In this document: in pieces, positions 56,588 through 64,000 of the stretch
Layout of the letters: each line of letters begins with the position of its first letter
Position numbering within the stretch: the first letter of the stretch is position 1
NCBI RefSeq assembly: GCF_002735705.1
Contig: NZ_PDZL01000002.1
Location: forward strand, 536,006 to 600,005
Length of the DNA stretch: 64,000 bases
Direction of reading: 5' to 3'
From: Janthinobacterium sp. BJB426
GTDB lineage: Bacteria; Pseudomonadota; Gammaproteobacteria; Burkholderiales; Burkholderiaceae_D
Made by a program: the position numbers and the translations under genes
Notes under the pieces: generated by a model
Seen by the model: the letters and a program-made list of their open reading frames with translations, nothing else
The model's database searches: none
What the model was told of the DNA's origin: nothing

Positions 56588-57376
56588 ATGCCAAACTCCA
56601 ATCACAAAAAAAACACTAAGAAAATATCATCAACAGTTTTAACAGCAATAACAAATATTAAAAAAAGAAGATACTTAACATTGATTGCGATCACTATACT
56701 CATATTGCTTATAGTTGCAGCAAAAAATATTGGAGACGATGCTAATAACAGTAGAATTTTTTATATATCCATTTGCGGCACATTCATTGGCGCGCTATCT
56801 GCATTTGTACTAACAATAATCAAAGAGATAAGTACGAAAAAAAATAAAGAAATTTCCAGTCTGAATTATGCACTATTCATCATGAGTAGAAAATTAACCA
56901 TAATAACCACATTAAAAAGAGAATGCGAAATACACAAGGATAAACTAGAGATATTGCGAGCACTCGAACTGCCAGCAAAACGACTTCCAGATACATCTGA
57001 CCTAAAATTTCCCTATGCGGATCTGAGTTTTCTTCTTGATGGATCGACCGCTCTTGCGATGAACCAACTTGGCATAGCTCAAGATTGTTTCAATCAAACA
57101 CTTGAGACATATCGATATCGAAATGTATTTCTTGTGGAAACGATCCAGCCAATAATGAAGGGGGAAAAATTTTACAAAAAAAAATTGACCGAGGAAAAAA
57201 TAAAAGAAATATTAGGCGAGATAAATTCAGAAATAATTTGCGACAGCACTGCCGACATTTATGAGTTTATAGAGATGACTATCAAGGTTCTTGAAAAAAC
57301 TCAAGGTGACTTAATTGAAGCAGGAAAGAAAATTTATCCGAACGCAAAATTTGTGAAATATTCCATCAAGCCATAA
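56588..57376 (+). CDS. AT-rich two-TM protein of unknown function
   Basis: 262 residues, around one-third GC, very unlike its neighbours. A lysine-rich start (MPNSNHKKNTKKISS) is followed by two transmembrane segments: YLTLIAITILILLIVAAKNI (about 29-48) and FYISICGTFIGALSAFVLTI (about 58-77). A cytosolic helical region of about 180 residues follows, rich in Lys, Glu and Ile (KIKEILGEINSEIICDS). No family or catalytic motif recognised. It sits between yedK (divergent) and the prophage end, so it looks like a recently acquired cargo gene, perhaps a phage moron or defence gene; this is an inference. A hairpin follows its stop. Confidence 0.75.
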   Translation: MPNSNHKKNTKKISSTVLTAITNIKKRRYLTLIAITILILLIVAAKNIGDDANNSRIFYISICGTFIGALSAFVLTIIKEISTKKNKEISSLNYALFIMSRKLTIITTLKRECEIHKDKLEILRALELPAKRLPDTSDLKFPYADLSFLLDGSTALAMNQLGIAQDCFNQTLETYRYRNVFLVETIQPIMKGEKFYKKKLTEEKIKEILGEINSEIICDSTADIYEFIEMTIKVLEKTQGDLIEAGKKIYPNAKFVKYSIKP

Positions 57377-57386
57377 ACCAATGACA

Positions 57387-57414
57387 CATGCCCGAATACA
57401 AATATCCGGGCATG
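57387..57414. terminator. Hairpin between the AT-rich gene and the dam gene
   Basis: Stem CATGCCCG / CGGGCATG with a 12-nt loop lies 10 nt beyond the stop of the plus-strand gene and 6 nt before the stop of the minus-strand methylase gene. AT-rich flanks make it a likely bidirectional terminator. Confidence 0.6.
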
Positions 57415-57420
57415 AATATA

Positions 57421-58209
57421 TTAAAAAAGACCAACCGGCTCCAAGGATCTGTCCCAACTGTAGATGATCAACTCTTTACGCTCTACCGCCTTGCCGCCGC
57501 CGCCCACGTTGTATTGAATGCCGGTTGTATCCATCTGGAAGCCAGCGAACACGCGCCGGATGTCCGGGTGATCATTCAAGCTCAGGATGGCCTTGCCTTT
57601 CAGCCTGGCCATCAGCTCGGCCATCTTCTCGTACTGGGCAAATTCAAACTCCACCCCATACCCGGCCGTCTCCCAGTACGGCGGGTCCAGGTAAAACAAC
57701 GTGTGCGGCCGGTCGTAGCGCTCCATGCACTTATACCAGTCCAGGTTCTCGATGTAAGCGCCTGACAGGCGCAAGTGCGCTGCCGACAGGTTCTCCTCGA
57801 TACGCAGCAAGTTGAGCGGCGGCGCGGTCGTGGCCGTGCCCCAGCTCTGCCCGTCAACCTTGCCGCCAAAGGCATGCTGCTGCAGGTAGAAGAAGCGCGC
57901 CGCACGCTGCAGGTCCGTCAGGGTATGCGGCGGCGTGTCCTGCAGCCACTTGAACACCTCGCGGCTTGACAGCGCCCACTTGAATTGGCGTACGAATTCC
58001 TCCAAGTGATTCTTGACGACGCGGTACAGGTTGATCAGCTCGCCGTTGACGTCATTCAGCACTTCGACTTCGGCCGGCGGGCGCATGAAGTACAGCGCGG
58101 CGCCGCCGGCAAAGACCTCGACGTAACAGGTATGTGGTGGAAATTGCGGAATGATGCGGTCGGCCAGGCGTCGTTTGCCGCCGATCCAGGGGATGATGGG
58201 TAGTGCCAA
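57421..58209 (-). CDS. dam: Phage-type DNA adenine methylase (Dam-like, D12 class)
   Basis: 262 residues with a TTG start (58207-58209) 8 nt after AGGAGG. The N-terminus LPIIPWIGGKRRLADRII is the D12 class start; YVEVFAGGAALYFMRP is the S-adenosylmethionine motif; HTLFYLDPPYWETAGYGVEF carries the catalytic DPPY near 172. It methylates adenine N6, probably at GATC if it follows classic Dam, which cannot be told from sequence. No restriction partner is visible. Located at the end of the prophage lysis cluster, so a phage-borne orphan methylase that may protect phage DNA. Confidence 0.9.
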   Translation of the reverse strand: MALPIIPWIGGKRRLADRIIPQFPPHTCYVEVFAGGAALYFMRPPAEVEVLNDVNGELINLYRVVKNHLEEFVRQFKWALSSREVFKWLQDTPPHTLTDLQRAARFFYLQQHAFGGKVDGQSWGTATTAPPLNLLRIEENLSAAHLRLSGAYIENLDWYKCMERYDRPHTLFYLDPPYWETAGYGVEFEFAQYEKMAELMARLKGKAILSLNDHPDIRRVFAGFQMDTTGIQYNVGGGGKAVERKELIIYSWDRSLEPVGLF

Positions 58210-58607
58210 AATGTGTACCTCCTAGTGGTAGAGTCGAATTCCTCCCAAGAGGTAATCCAAGCCTACTCACCAGGCACAGACTGATTGCTGCTGTTAGCGC
58301 AGCGGCAATCAGCGTTCTATCTTTTTTCTCGCGGAACACCGTTTCAAATTCCGCCTCATAAGCCCAGCTGCGCGGCAGTCCTGCGCCACCATTCAGTGCT
58401 TACTCAATAAGTACCGAATGGTGGGAACCCAATACGATAAGGAGTCATGCACACATACTATTAACAACACTGCCAAAGCTGCTCTAGAGCATAAACCCAT
58501 GACGTAATTCATTTGCTCTCCTTACTATAGCTATAGCAACATACTATCAATTTGACATTGCAGCATTCTCTCCAATACTCAATGTAGCCCTCCATTCGCT
58601 AAATACA
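58210..58607. other. 398-bp gap between Rz and dam with two hairpins
   Basis: No convincing gene. One GTG-started frame (58339) reads through a hydrophobic stretch but coincides with a hairpin and ends inside dam. Hairpin A: CTGATTGCTGCTG / CAGCGGCAATCAG (58281-58293, 58300-58312, one mismatch), with a T6 run 8 nt beyond on the plus strand. Hairpin B: CACCATTC...GAATGGTG arms (58388-58424; 14 of 16 pairs). They may end late transcription or regulate dam. Confidence 0.55.
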
Positions 58608-59144
58608 CTATTTTTTCTGTTGCGCTAAAACAAACGCTTGACATGCCCTCCCCGTTGCAGCCACCTCCTCCGTCTGCAAAATCAAGGCTTGAATATCTCG
58701 CGCCACCGCGTCAGGAAGTAACCCGCCGGCGGGATCGACTGCAGCGCCTCCTTCGGCGCCACTGCCACCGGCCGGGGCGGCAGGTCCAGCACTTGCACAG
58801 AAGGCGGGCTTGCGCATGCGCTCAGCAGCAGCAAGACGAGCGCGGATATCGCTGATTTCGTCATCGTAGACTTTCGTGACGGCCGCCGCCTTGGCGGCCT
58901 GTTGCCTGGCTTGCGCCAGGTTTTCGGTAGCGCGCTGCGCCACCGCTTTCGTTTCCGCTGCCGCGCGGGTCTTCTTGTCGGCATCCCACAGCGCCTGTAC
59001 GGCCGCCCTGCCCTGGGCGTTGCCCAGCGCGCGCTGGTACAGCATGCCGGCACCTCCCAGCATGCACACCAACAATGTGCCGTACAGCCAGCCAGGCACC
59101 TTGCCGGCGAACTTGGCCAGCGCGATCACACCAGCACCTTGCAC
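58608..59144 (-). CDS. Rz: Inner-membrane spanin Rz
   Basis: 178 residues. An N-terminal transmembrane segment (GWLYGTLLVCMLGGAGMLYQ, about 18-37) is followed by a periplasmic coiled coil rich in Ala, Lys and Gln (about 50-110). This is the layout of i-spanins. It overlaps the endolysin gene by 19 nt and contains the o-spanin gene in another frame. During lysis the spanin pair fuses inner and outer membranes. The C-terminal part (Gly/Ala-rich, then DIQALILQTEEVAATGRACQ) is longer than lambda Rz. Confidence 0.82.
   Translation of the reverse strand: MQGAGVIALAKFAGKVPGWLYGTLLVCMLGGAGMLYQRALGNAQGRAAVQALWDADKKTRAAAETKAVAQRATENLAQARQQAAKAAAVTKVYDDEISDIRARLAAAERMRKPAFCASAGPAAPAGGSGAEGGAAVDPAGGLLPDAVARDIQALILQTEEVAATGRACQAFVLAQQKK
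58682..58864 (-). CDS. Rz1: Outer-membrane spanin Rz1, nested in Rz
   Basis: 60 residues in a different frame, entirely inside Rz. The leader MTKSAISALVLLLLSACASP has a perfect lipobox (LSAC), and the mature part is Pro-rich (SVQVLDLPPRPVAVAPKEA), the mark of o-spanin lipoproteins. ATG at 58864. The nested pair is the classic lambda arrangement and is commonly missed by gene finders. The mature lipoprotein should pair with the Rz coiled coil. Confidence 0.85.
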   Translation of the reverse strand: MTKSAISALVLLLLSACASPPSVQVLDLPPRPVAVAPKEALQSIPPAGYFLTRWREIFKP

Positions 59145-59650
59145 GCTGCCTGGTACATGGCCAGACGCTCAGCCAAGCCGTTCACGCCACCGTTGATGCG
59201 GCGCGTCACCCGTTCCTGGTCGCCAGCATCGGCAAGAGCATTGAGGCCGCGCGTCTGCCAGAACCAGCCGGCCGAACGGCAGGCATTAACGGTCTGCTCC
59301 AGCAGCTCAGGCTGAGCCAACAGATCCAGACCCAGCGCCTTGCCGCATGCAGCGTAATTGGCGCGGCCAGTCACCTGCAGTAGGCCACGCCCACGGAAGC
59401 GCACGCCGTCACCGCGCTGCGTGTTGCCCAGGTCGACGCGCCCCTCGTAGGCCTGGCCGCTGGCCAGCTCGCGCACATAGCGCAGCTGGCCGGACTCGTG
59501 CCCCACCTGGGACAGGAACGATGCCTGGCGCGCCGGGGTCGTGATACCGAATTCCAGCATGGCCGCGTTCAGCGGCACCAGGAAGGTGTCCGCGCGCGAG
59601 CGGGCCAGCGGCATGATGGTCAGCAGCTGGCCCAGCGTGACGGCGCTCAC
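59126..59650 (-). CDS. Phage endolysin, glycoside hydrolase family 19
   Basis: 174 residues. GH19 marks: RQASFLSQVGHESGQLRYVR with the catalytic Glu near 52, then GDGVRFRGRGLLQVTGRANY near 85, and CRSAGWFWQTRGLNALAD. The enzyme cuts peptidoglycan or chitin-like glycans; in prophages it is the lysozyme of the lysis cassette. No signal or SAR segment is present, so release depends on the holin. It overlaps holin by 4 nt and Rz by 19 nt. Confidence 0.93.
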   Translation of the reverse strand: MSAVTLGQLLTIMPLARSRADTFLVPLNAAMLEFGITTPARQASFLSQVGHESGQLRYVRELASGQAYEGRVDLGNTQRGDGVRFRGRGLLQVTGRANYAACGKALGLDLLAQPELLEQTVNACRSAGWFWQTRGLNALADAGDQERVTRRINGGVNGLAERLAMYQAACKVLV

Positions 59651-60075
59651 AGGCCACTCCGCACGTCATGCACGACTGCGGCCGCATCGCGCGCCAGCTC
59701 GCCGATGTCCTTGTCGCGGCGCTTGTCGAGCCAGCGCACCGTGGCGCCCAGCACCCACCAGGCGGGCAAGCCGGCGGCCACCATCAGCGGCGCAGCAATG
59801 AACAGGAAGCCCAGGGCCGGGTCACTGCCGTACAGCACGGCGACGGCGCGCGCGCTGTCGAACAGGCCCGGCATCCAGTTACGCACGACCACGACCAGGG
59901 CCGGGCCCATCAGGGCGGAAAAGAGAATGGTGACGAAGAAGCGCACGCCCGCTTCCTTGGCAGTTTTCGGCCACATAAACATGAATCCCAGTGAGGTTGC
60001 GGCAGCGCCGGCCAGAACCGGGATGCCAAAAATTTTAATCAGTGCGCCGCCGGCGGCGGTCGTTTCGATGGCCAT
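59647..60075 (-). CDS. Probable phage holin
   Basis: 142 residues with about three transmembrane segments: GIPVLAGAAATSLGFMFMW (17-35), FFVTILFSALMGPALVVVV (46-64) and LGFLFIAAPLMVAAGLPAWW (88-107). The C-terminal tail is charged (RWLDKRRDKDIGELARDAAA), as in holins. The position immediately before the endolysin, with a 4-nt overlap, supports the role. No specific holin family is certain. Confidence 0.75.
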   Translation of the reverse strand: MAIETTAAGGALIKIFGIPVLAGAAATSLGFMFMWPKTAKEAGVRFFVTILFSALMGPALVVVVRNWMPGLFDSARAVAVLYGSDPALGFLFIAAPLMVAAGLPAWWVLGATVRWLDKRRDKDIGELARDAAAVVHDVRSGL

Positions 60076-60101
60076 GTAGTGCCTTTCAGGTGGTGGAAAT
60101 G

Positions 60102-60124
60102 AAAAAACCCGCCGAAGCGGGTTT
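60102..60124 (-). terminator. Terminator after the tail-fibre gene
   Basis: On the minus strand AAACCCGC-TTCG-GCGGGTTT followed by three more T. A perfect 8-bp stem with a UUCG tetraloop. It separates structural tail genes from the lysis cassette, which thus needs its own promoter or readthrough. Confidence 0.9.
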
Positions 60125-60142
60125 GTGGGGAATGCTGTTTTG

Positions 60143-62002
60143 CTACACGACCTTGACCATCACATAGGCCCTGCCGTCGGGTTCAATCGAGATCACGCGC
60201 CCGACGGCATCGAGATATTGCGAATGCGTGAGATCTGCCTTGCGGATGGGAATACCCTTGATACCGGCACCGTCCTGGACCGGCACGATGTAGTCGCCCG
60301 GCTGGGCGCCCAGCACATTGACCGGCACGCGGCCGGCGATGGCGATACGGTCGACCTTTTGGCGCTCGACTTCCAGCGCCGCGTCGAAGGTGGCCATGGC
60401 CTCGACGTCCTGCAGCACGGCGATGTTGTGGGCGGCCAACGCGGCGGCGTAGGCGGCCTGTTTTGCGGCCCACTCGTCATCGGTGTCGCCGGGCTCGGTA
60501 ACCGCTTCTTCAAATTCCAGTTGGTCTGTGTCGGGAACCGCTTGCTGCGCAACTACGTCTTCGCGCCGAACGGGCTGGACCGGGGCCGCGCCTGCCTGTG
60601 GGGATGGCCGCGGCCCGGCATCGACGGCCCAGGAATCACCACCGACAAACGAAGGATCGGTCGATTTGATTGAGAACATGACCGCATCGGCCCACTGATC
60701 GGTGACATTATTGTCAGCGGTGATGCCTACGATTTGTCCCGCCAGCACAGACGCACAGGTTGCGGATTTGTGGATGTATTCGGCGTAGTCGTTGCCCATA
60801 GTATTGACGGTGCCGGCAGCAGATACACTCCGATTGGTAGAAGAGTTCTTTCCAACGTAAAAAACGTTACCAGCAGTGTTCCAGCCACCGGCTCCATCAG
60901 CCACAATAACCGCAACACTCGGGTTTGCAGCGCCGTCTTGTCCCACATACAGAATCTCAGAACCTTGACCTACTGGCCTACTGATATTGTGGCGTGTGAG
61001 GACAGTATCGGTACTCCCCACTTTCAATACTAGAATAGATACTCTTCCATCCCCGTTAACACTAAGTAGTGGATTTGTCCAATTACCACTTCCGGTGTCG
61101 TAAGCTTTCAGGTCAAGTTTGTAACCGGGCGTGTACGGGACGTTGCCTGGGTTTGTCAGAAAACCAAAGTGTCCGTGGAAAGCAGTACCAGATACACCAG
61201 ACACACCAAGACGCAATACTTCTAGCGGAGTAACAGTGCCAAGTATAGTGCCGCCGGCAAGGAACGAATGGCCTCCAGACGCCAGATTGCCGTTCTCTCC
61301 GGTAAAAATAGTATCTGAAAACGCAGTTGCTCGTGATCCAGCCAATCTTCCAGTAACACCTTTCCAACGTGGGGCAATGTGAATAGGATTGGCCGGGGAG
61401 GTGGCCGAGTCAAAAACCATCGTACCAGTAGGCGTCGCTGTGGTCTCGACAGGGGTGGCGTAAGTTGTCGTCTCATGCCCTGTCATATCAAAAGATATAG
61501 TGGCAAAAGCCCCTGCGTCAAAGAACGCATATACATCATGTACGCCGTTCGCACGGCGGCAAACCATGATACGGGACTGACTAAGAATCGCGCCTTCAAT
61601 GTGCCAGTCTACATAGAATCCTCCCCGTACACCCATGAAAATTGAGAACGGTGTAGAGGTAGCAGCTGTCCATGCAGAATTAAACACACCTCTTATGTAC
61701 AGGTTGGCGTTGGTGTTAGACCCGTCAGAATTCATAGACGCTATTAGCAGCCATCGCGTTGCGCCTGCGCCACCAACCACAAAGTCATACCCGTATTTAC
61801 TGGTCAGGCCTATTGAAATAGGCTTCATTGTGCCCAATGAGATATTCGGATCGAGCCACGCCGGGTTCATATAACCATTCGGCCCACCAAGCGGAGACAT
61901 ACCCACGGCTGGCGCATACGATGACACCACGGCGCCGCGCCCGGCAAGTTCATTCAGGCGCCGGATCGTGTCCTGCTGTCCATAGTAAAAGAAGTTGCCC
62001 AT
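60143..62002 (-). CDS. Phage tail fibre protein
   Basis: 619 residues from the ATG at 62002, which overlaps the stop of the preceding gene (TAATG). The N-terminus (MGNFFYYGQQDTIRRLNELAG) looks like a tail-attachment region; the middle is beta-rich and repetitive in Gly, Thr and Asn. Near residue 440 is GTVNTMGNDYAEYIHKS, followed by AGQIVGITADN and AVMFSIKSTDPSFVGGDSW. This pattern recalls the intramolecular chaperone/peptidase G2-like C-terminal domain of some fibres; the assignment is tentative. A long helical stretch (about 500-570, KQAAYAAALAAHNIAVL) may trimerise. Terminator follows. Confidence 0.82.
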   Translation of the reverse strand: MGNFFYYGQQDTIRRLNELAGRGAVVSSYAPAVGMSPLGGPNGYMNPAWLDPNISLGTMKPISIGLTSKYGYDFVVGGAGATRWLLIASMNSDGSNTNANLYIRGVFNSAWTAATSTPFSIFMGVRGGFYVDWHIEGAILSQSRIMVCRRANGVHDVYAFFDAGAFATISFDMTGHETTTYATPVETTATPTGTMVFDSATSPANPIHIAPRWKGVTGRLAGSRATAFSDTIFTGENGNLASGGHSFLAGGTILGTVTPLEVLRLGVSGVSGTAFHGHFGFLTNPGNVPYTPGYKLDLKAYDTGSGNWTNPLLSVNGDGRVSILVLKVGSTDTVLTRHNISRPVGQGSEILYVGQDGAANPSVAVIVADGAGGWNTAGNVFYVGKNSSTNRSVSAAGTVNTMGNDYAEYIHKSATCASVLAGQIVGITADNNVTDQWADAVMFSIKSTDPSFVGGDSWAVDAGPRPSPQAGAAPVQPVRREDVVAQQAVPDTDQLEFEEAVTEPGDTDDEWAAKQAAYAAALAAHNIAVLQDVEAMATFDAALEVERQKVDRIAIAGRVPVNVLGAQPGDYIVPVQDGAGIKGIPIRKADLTHSQYLDAVGRVISIEPDGRAYVMVKVV

Positions 62003-62832
62003 TACATTTCCTCGATTTCGATGTTGGTGGCATATGTCTGGTAATACGGGGTAGTGATGGCGAAATTGCTGGCGAGGCGGCCATACACCTGGTGCGCCTG
62101 CTCGAGCTCGCCGTCGTCGCTGTCCGGATACAGGCTGACCAGCAAGGGGAGCGTCAGGCCATTGCCCCGCACAATGCGCCACAGCTCGGCCCGGTCCAGC
62201 GGCGTCATATGCTCGAGCTCGATCGATAGCTTGCGATACATCGCGCCTCGCTCGACAGTCTGGCTGCCGGCGCCGGTGCGGTTCTGAGTGCTTGTATCGA
62301 ATGACGTGACGCCGGCACCATACGAGGCGTTCTGCTCCGGACTCCAGTAAGGGCCGACCACCAGGCGCGCCGCCTCGATGTAGCCTGCCGGATTATCCGG
62401 GTCCGCCAGCTCGATCACCAGTTTTTTGACGCTGACCATTGGCAGCCAGCAGCGCGCATACGTGCCGCCGCCATAGCTAAAGGCGTTCACGCCCAGCGGC
62501 AGCGCACCCCAATCCCACATGCCCAGCCTGGCATATTCGCACGCCGGCACGACGCCCGTATCGAAATCGGGCATCGCATCCCCTGGCTCGACGTAGCCGC
62601 GCACGCGGATCGTCGCCGTCGGCGTCAAGTTACAAAATGGTAGGGCCGCGCAGCCGACGATCTGCGGAGAGGGCCAGGTGGCCGTGATAGTCAGCGCCAG
62701 TCCTACCGAGCGCAGCAGGTAGAACTTGTCGTCGTGCTGCAGGTTGGCCGGCCCCAGCGCGTCGGCCTGGCTCGATGCGGTCAGCACGGCACGGTCGCCG
62801 GCGTTGTCGTAAATGATGCGGAGATTCGTCAT
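62002..62832 (-). CDS. Phage tail protein of unknown type
   Basis: 276 residues in the tail-fibre operon, ending one base into the fibre start. No signal or membrane segment. The sequence is beta-rich with aromatic residues (FSYGGGTYARCWLP, YIEAARLVVGPYWSPEQN) and resembles baseplate or fibre-adjacent proteins of siphophages. Family not recognised. It starts 8 nt after the preceding gene's stop (62841). Confidence 0.75.
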   Translation of the reverse strand: MTNLRIIYDNAGDRAVLTASSQADALGPANLQHDDKFYLLRSVGLALTITATWPSPQIVGCAALPFCNLTPTATIRVRGYVEPGDAMPDFDTGVVPACEYARLGMWDWGALPLGVNAFSYGGGTYARCWLPMVSVKKLVIELADPDNPAGYIEAARLVVGPYWSPEQNASYGAGVTSFDTSTQNRTGAGSQTVERGAMYRKLSIELEHMTPLDRAELWRIVRGNGLTLPLLVSLYPDSDDGELEQAHQVYGRLASNFAITTPYYQTYATNIEIEEM

Positions 62833-62840
62833 TTTTAAAA

Positions 62841-63560
62841 TTAGGCCCAGTTGGCTAAAGCGAAAGATGCGCTTTTCCCGTTGTAGGGATCAGCATTTTT
62901 TGCTGCAACCAAACCATAAGTATCCAGAAAAGGGGTGGAGGCAGCGCCATTAAGTTGCAAACCAATCGTTATAGAATTTACTGCATTCACCTTAGCGTAG
63001 ACCCCAGCAGGGTAATCTTGCTCCCCTAGATAACTGGCTACCAATGGATTGACAACAATCCACGGCATCTCGTTGAATCCAGAGAACGTATAGGAGTAAG
63101 GGTAAGTGAAGTTCGGCGTTGCCGTGTGGACCAAATTTGCAATAATCCTCGCATGCCGATTATTACTGTTATATGTAATTTCCCCTGCTGCGTTGAATAC
63201 TTGCAGACCAAAGTTGCCGGGATCGGTTACGCCGCCAACACTAGCGGAGAATACTGCATAGTCGAAGCCAGAGTCTGAAGCATCGATCATGCAGAAGTTG
63301 CCTCCTAACACCGTACCATACTGTTTAGTTAAGAAGATACCACCAACGTATTTACCAAATTCCTTATGGCGAACAAGGATAAGCGGAATCTCTGCATTCA
63401 GATCAATACCGAAAGCGCCAAGGTTAATCACATACAGGCCATAGCCGCTGTTATCTGCTCCTTTAGCGACAGAACCTCCGGTAACGTAACGAGGGTTTTT
63501 TAAGTTCTCGTCTATTTGGATAACACCGTTAGTATTGAAGATTTGAAGACCTGCAGTCAT
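62841..63560 (-). CDS. Phage tail protein, GLQ(I/V)FN-module
   Basis: 239 residues. It begins TAGLQIFNTNGVIQI, and a second copy of the pattern lies near residue 118 (FGLQVFNAAGEITY). The rest is beta-rich (YGLYVINLGAFGIDL, VGGVTDPGNFG). The same motif starts the next smaller tail protein and closes the J-like gene. Probably a host-contact tip protein. Lies 2 nt after the preceding gene's stop (63563). Confidence 0.72.
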   Translation of the reverse strand: MTAGLQIFNTNGVIQIDENLKNPRYVTGGSVAKGADNSGYGLYVINLGAFGIDLNAEIPLILVRHKEFGKYVGGIFLTKQYGTVLGGNFCMIDASDSGFDYAVFSASVGGVTDPGNFGLQVFNAAGEITYNSNNRHARIIANLVHTATPNFTYPYSYTFSGFNEMPWIVVNPLVASYLGEQDYPAGVYAKVNAVNSITIGLQLNGAASTPFLDTYGLVAAKNADPYNGKSASFALANWA

Positions 63561-63562
63561 TT

Positions 63563-63844
63563 TTATACCCGATATACTGTAATGGGAACAGAAGTGAAGC
63601 CAGTGAATCTAATGTCGGCAGACCAAACATTAATTCCACCTTCTACAATCTGATAGTAGTAATCTGGGCAGGGAAGTGTAACAACCCAGAAACCGTCATC
63701 AGACATGCCACTAACAGGCACAAATCGTACTGCTGTGTCATTCCATGCTGGTAATGTGAACGTACCAACAAATCTAGTCAATCGATCGGTAATTTCCAAT
63801 CGAAGTGCCCCATTAGCATTAAATACCTGAAGACCGGTAGGCAT
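63563..63844 (-). CDS. Small phage tail-tip protein
   Basis: 93 residues from the ATG at 63844 (PTGLQVFNANGALRLEITDR); an upstream ATG at 63868 would overlap the J-like gene and lacks a ribosome site. Beta-rich, with aromatic clusters (PDYYYQIVEGGINVW). It shares the GLQ(V/I)FN..G module with its neighbour. Only 1 nt separates the J-like stop from this ATG. Function unknown; probably stacks on the tail tip. Confidence 0.72.
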   Translation of the reverse strand: MPTGLQVFNANGALRLEITDRLTRFVGTFTLPAWNDTAVRFVPVSGMSDDGFWVVTLPCPDYYYQIVEGGINVWSADIRFTGFTSVPITVYRV

Positions 63845-63845
63845 G

Positions 63846-64000
63846 TCACCAGACTCCCAATCTGACAATTAAGTTGCCTGCTGCGTTATAAATACGGATA
63901 CCGTTACTGTCGTATTCAGTCCGCTGGCCGCTCGTTGCACTGCGAATCAGACCAAAGGTTCCGGTAGCAGCCACCAACTCGCCTCTAAAAGACCCTTTGG
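63846..64000 (-). CDS. Tail tip / host-specificity protein J-like, C-terminal fragment
   Basis: The window cuts this gene. The 50 visible residues, before a TGA at 63846-63848, end SNGIRIYNAAGNLIVRLGVW. The final (I/V)RLGVW after an I.IYN..G.L module is the usual ending of lambda J-like central tail fibre proteins of Burkholderiales phages. Its location at the head of the small tail genes fits. Confidence 0.7.
   Translation of the reverse strand, partial: KGSFRGELVAATGTFGLIRSATSGQRTEYDSNGIRIYNAAGNLIVRLGVW

Larger units (their letters stand above)
57421..64000 (-). mobile_element. One end of a tailed prophage (tail tip, fibre, lysis, Dam)
   Basis: All genes read on the minus strand in lambdoid late order: tail tip J, small tail proteins, fibre, holin, endolysin, spanins, Dam. 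The left border lies between 56588 and 57421; the right border is outside the window. No integrase, attachment site or tRNA target was found. Confidence 0.85.

Noticed and set aside
58052..58339. GTG-started 95-codon frame upstream of dam
   Set aside because: Its hydrophobic part coincides with a perfect hairpin, it has no ribosome site, and it runs into dam in another frame.
55800..58620. Prophage attachment site or tRNA target
   Set aside because: No tRNA gene and no direct repeat that could be matched, since the other prophage end lies outside the window.

Overview
The window is a GC-rich (roughly 60-65%) betaproteobacterial chromosome segment. Gene content and protein style (guaB-guaA, imuA-imuB-dnaE2, a LodA/LodB-type oxidase pair, a very large two-partner-secretion adhesin) point to the Oxalobacteraceae, something like Janthinobacterium, Massilia or Duganella. 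This placement is an inference from recognisable protein families; no marker gene was compared.

Layout. 1-1249: 3' end of an Hcp-like type VI secretion gene, then an unknown repeat (beta-propeller-like) protein. 1253-8928: an RND multidrug efflux operon on the minus strand (fusion protein, pump, outer-membrane channel), divergent from an AdeR/AdeS-like two-component pair; the shared intergenic region carries a candidate regulator box. 8929-11727: LysR regulator, aldo/keto reductase, nitroreductase, strong terminator. 11732-13950: QseBC/PmrAB-like two-component system preceded by a tiny secreted protein. 14183-17151: quinoprotein amine/amino-acid oxidase (LodA/GoxA family) with its flavoprotein maturation partner. 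17402-19112: a CsgG / DUF4810 / GNA1162 lipoprotein trio. 19419-21769: MFS transporter, cupin protein, ankyrin-repeat protein.

21891-44496 is the dominant feature: a contact-dependent inhibition (CDI)-type locus cdiB-cdiA-cdiI on the minus strand. cdiA encodes about 6,800 residues, with ESPR and TPS domains, long FHA repeats that include about three tandem copies of an exactly 2,034-bp (678-residue) super-repeat, a Gly/Ala-rich spacer, late haemagglutinin repeats, and a C-terminal DNA/RNA non-specific endonuclease. A YezG/DUF600-like immunity gene begins 3 nt after the cdiA stop codon. Toxin and immunity genes are visibly poorer in GC than the rest of cdiA. A near-consensus sigma70 promoter lies in front of cdiB.

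44640-46580 is a scarred accessory stretch: a possible transposase remnant, a DUF4291 gene, and an XRE regulator broken by a one-base shift in a run of seven C. 46611-49803 holds guaB-guaA with promoter, intercistronic hairpin and terminator. 50025-55752 holds a small lipoprotein and the SOS mutasome imuA-imuB-dnaE2 behind a perfect LexA box; a yedK/HMCES gene (55825-56499) converges on it. From 56588 to the window end lies an AT-rich two-TM gene and then one end of a tailed prophage, read on the minus strand in the order J-like tail tip, three small tail proteins, tail fibre, holin, GH19 endolysin, Rz with nested Rz1, Dam-type methylase. The prophage runs off the right edge; I found no attachment site, tRNA gene or integrase.
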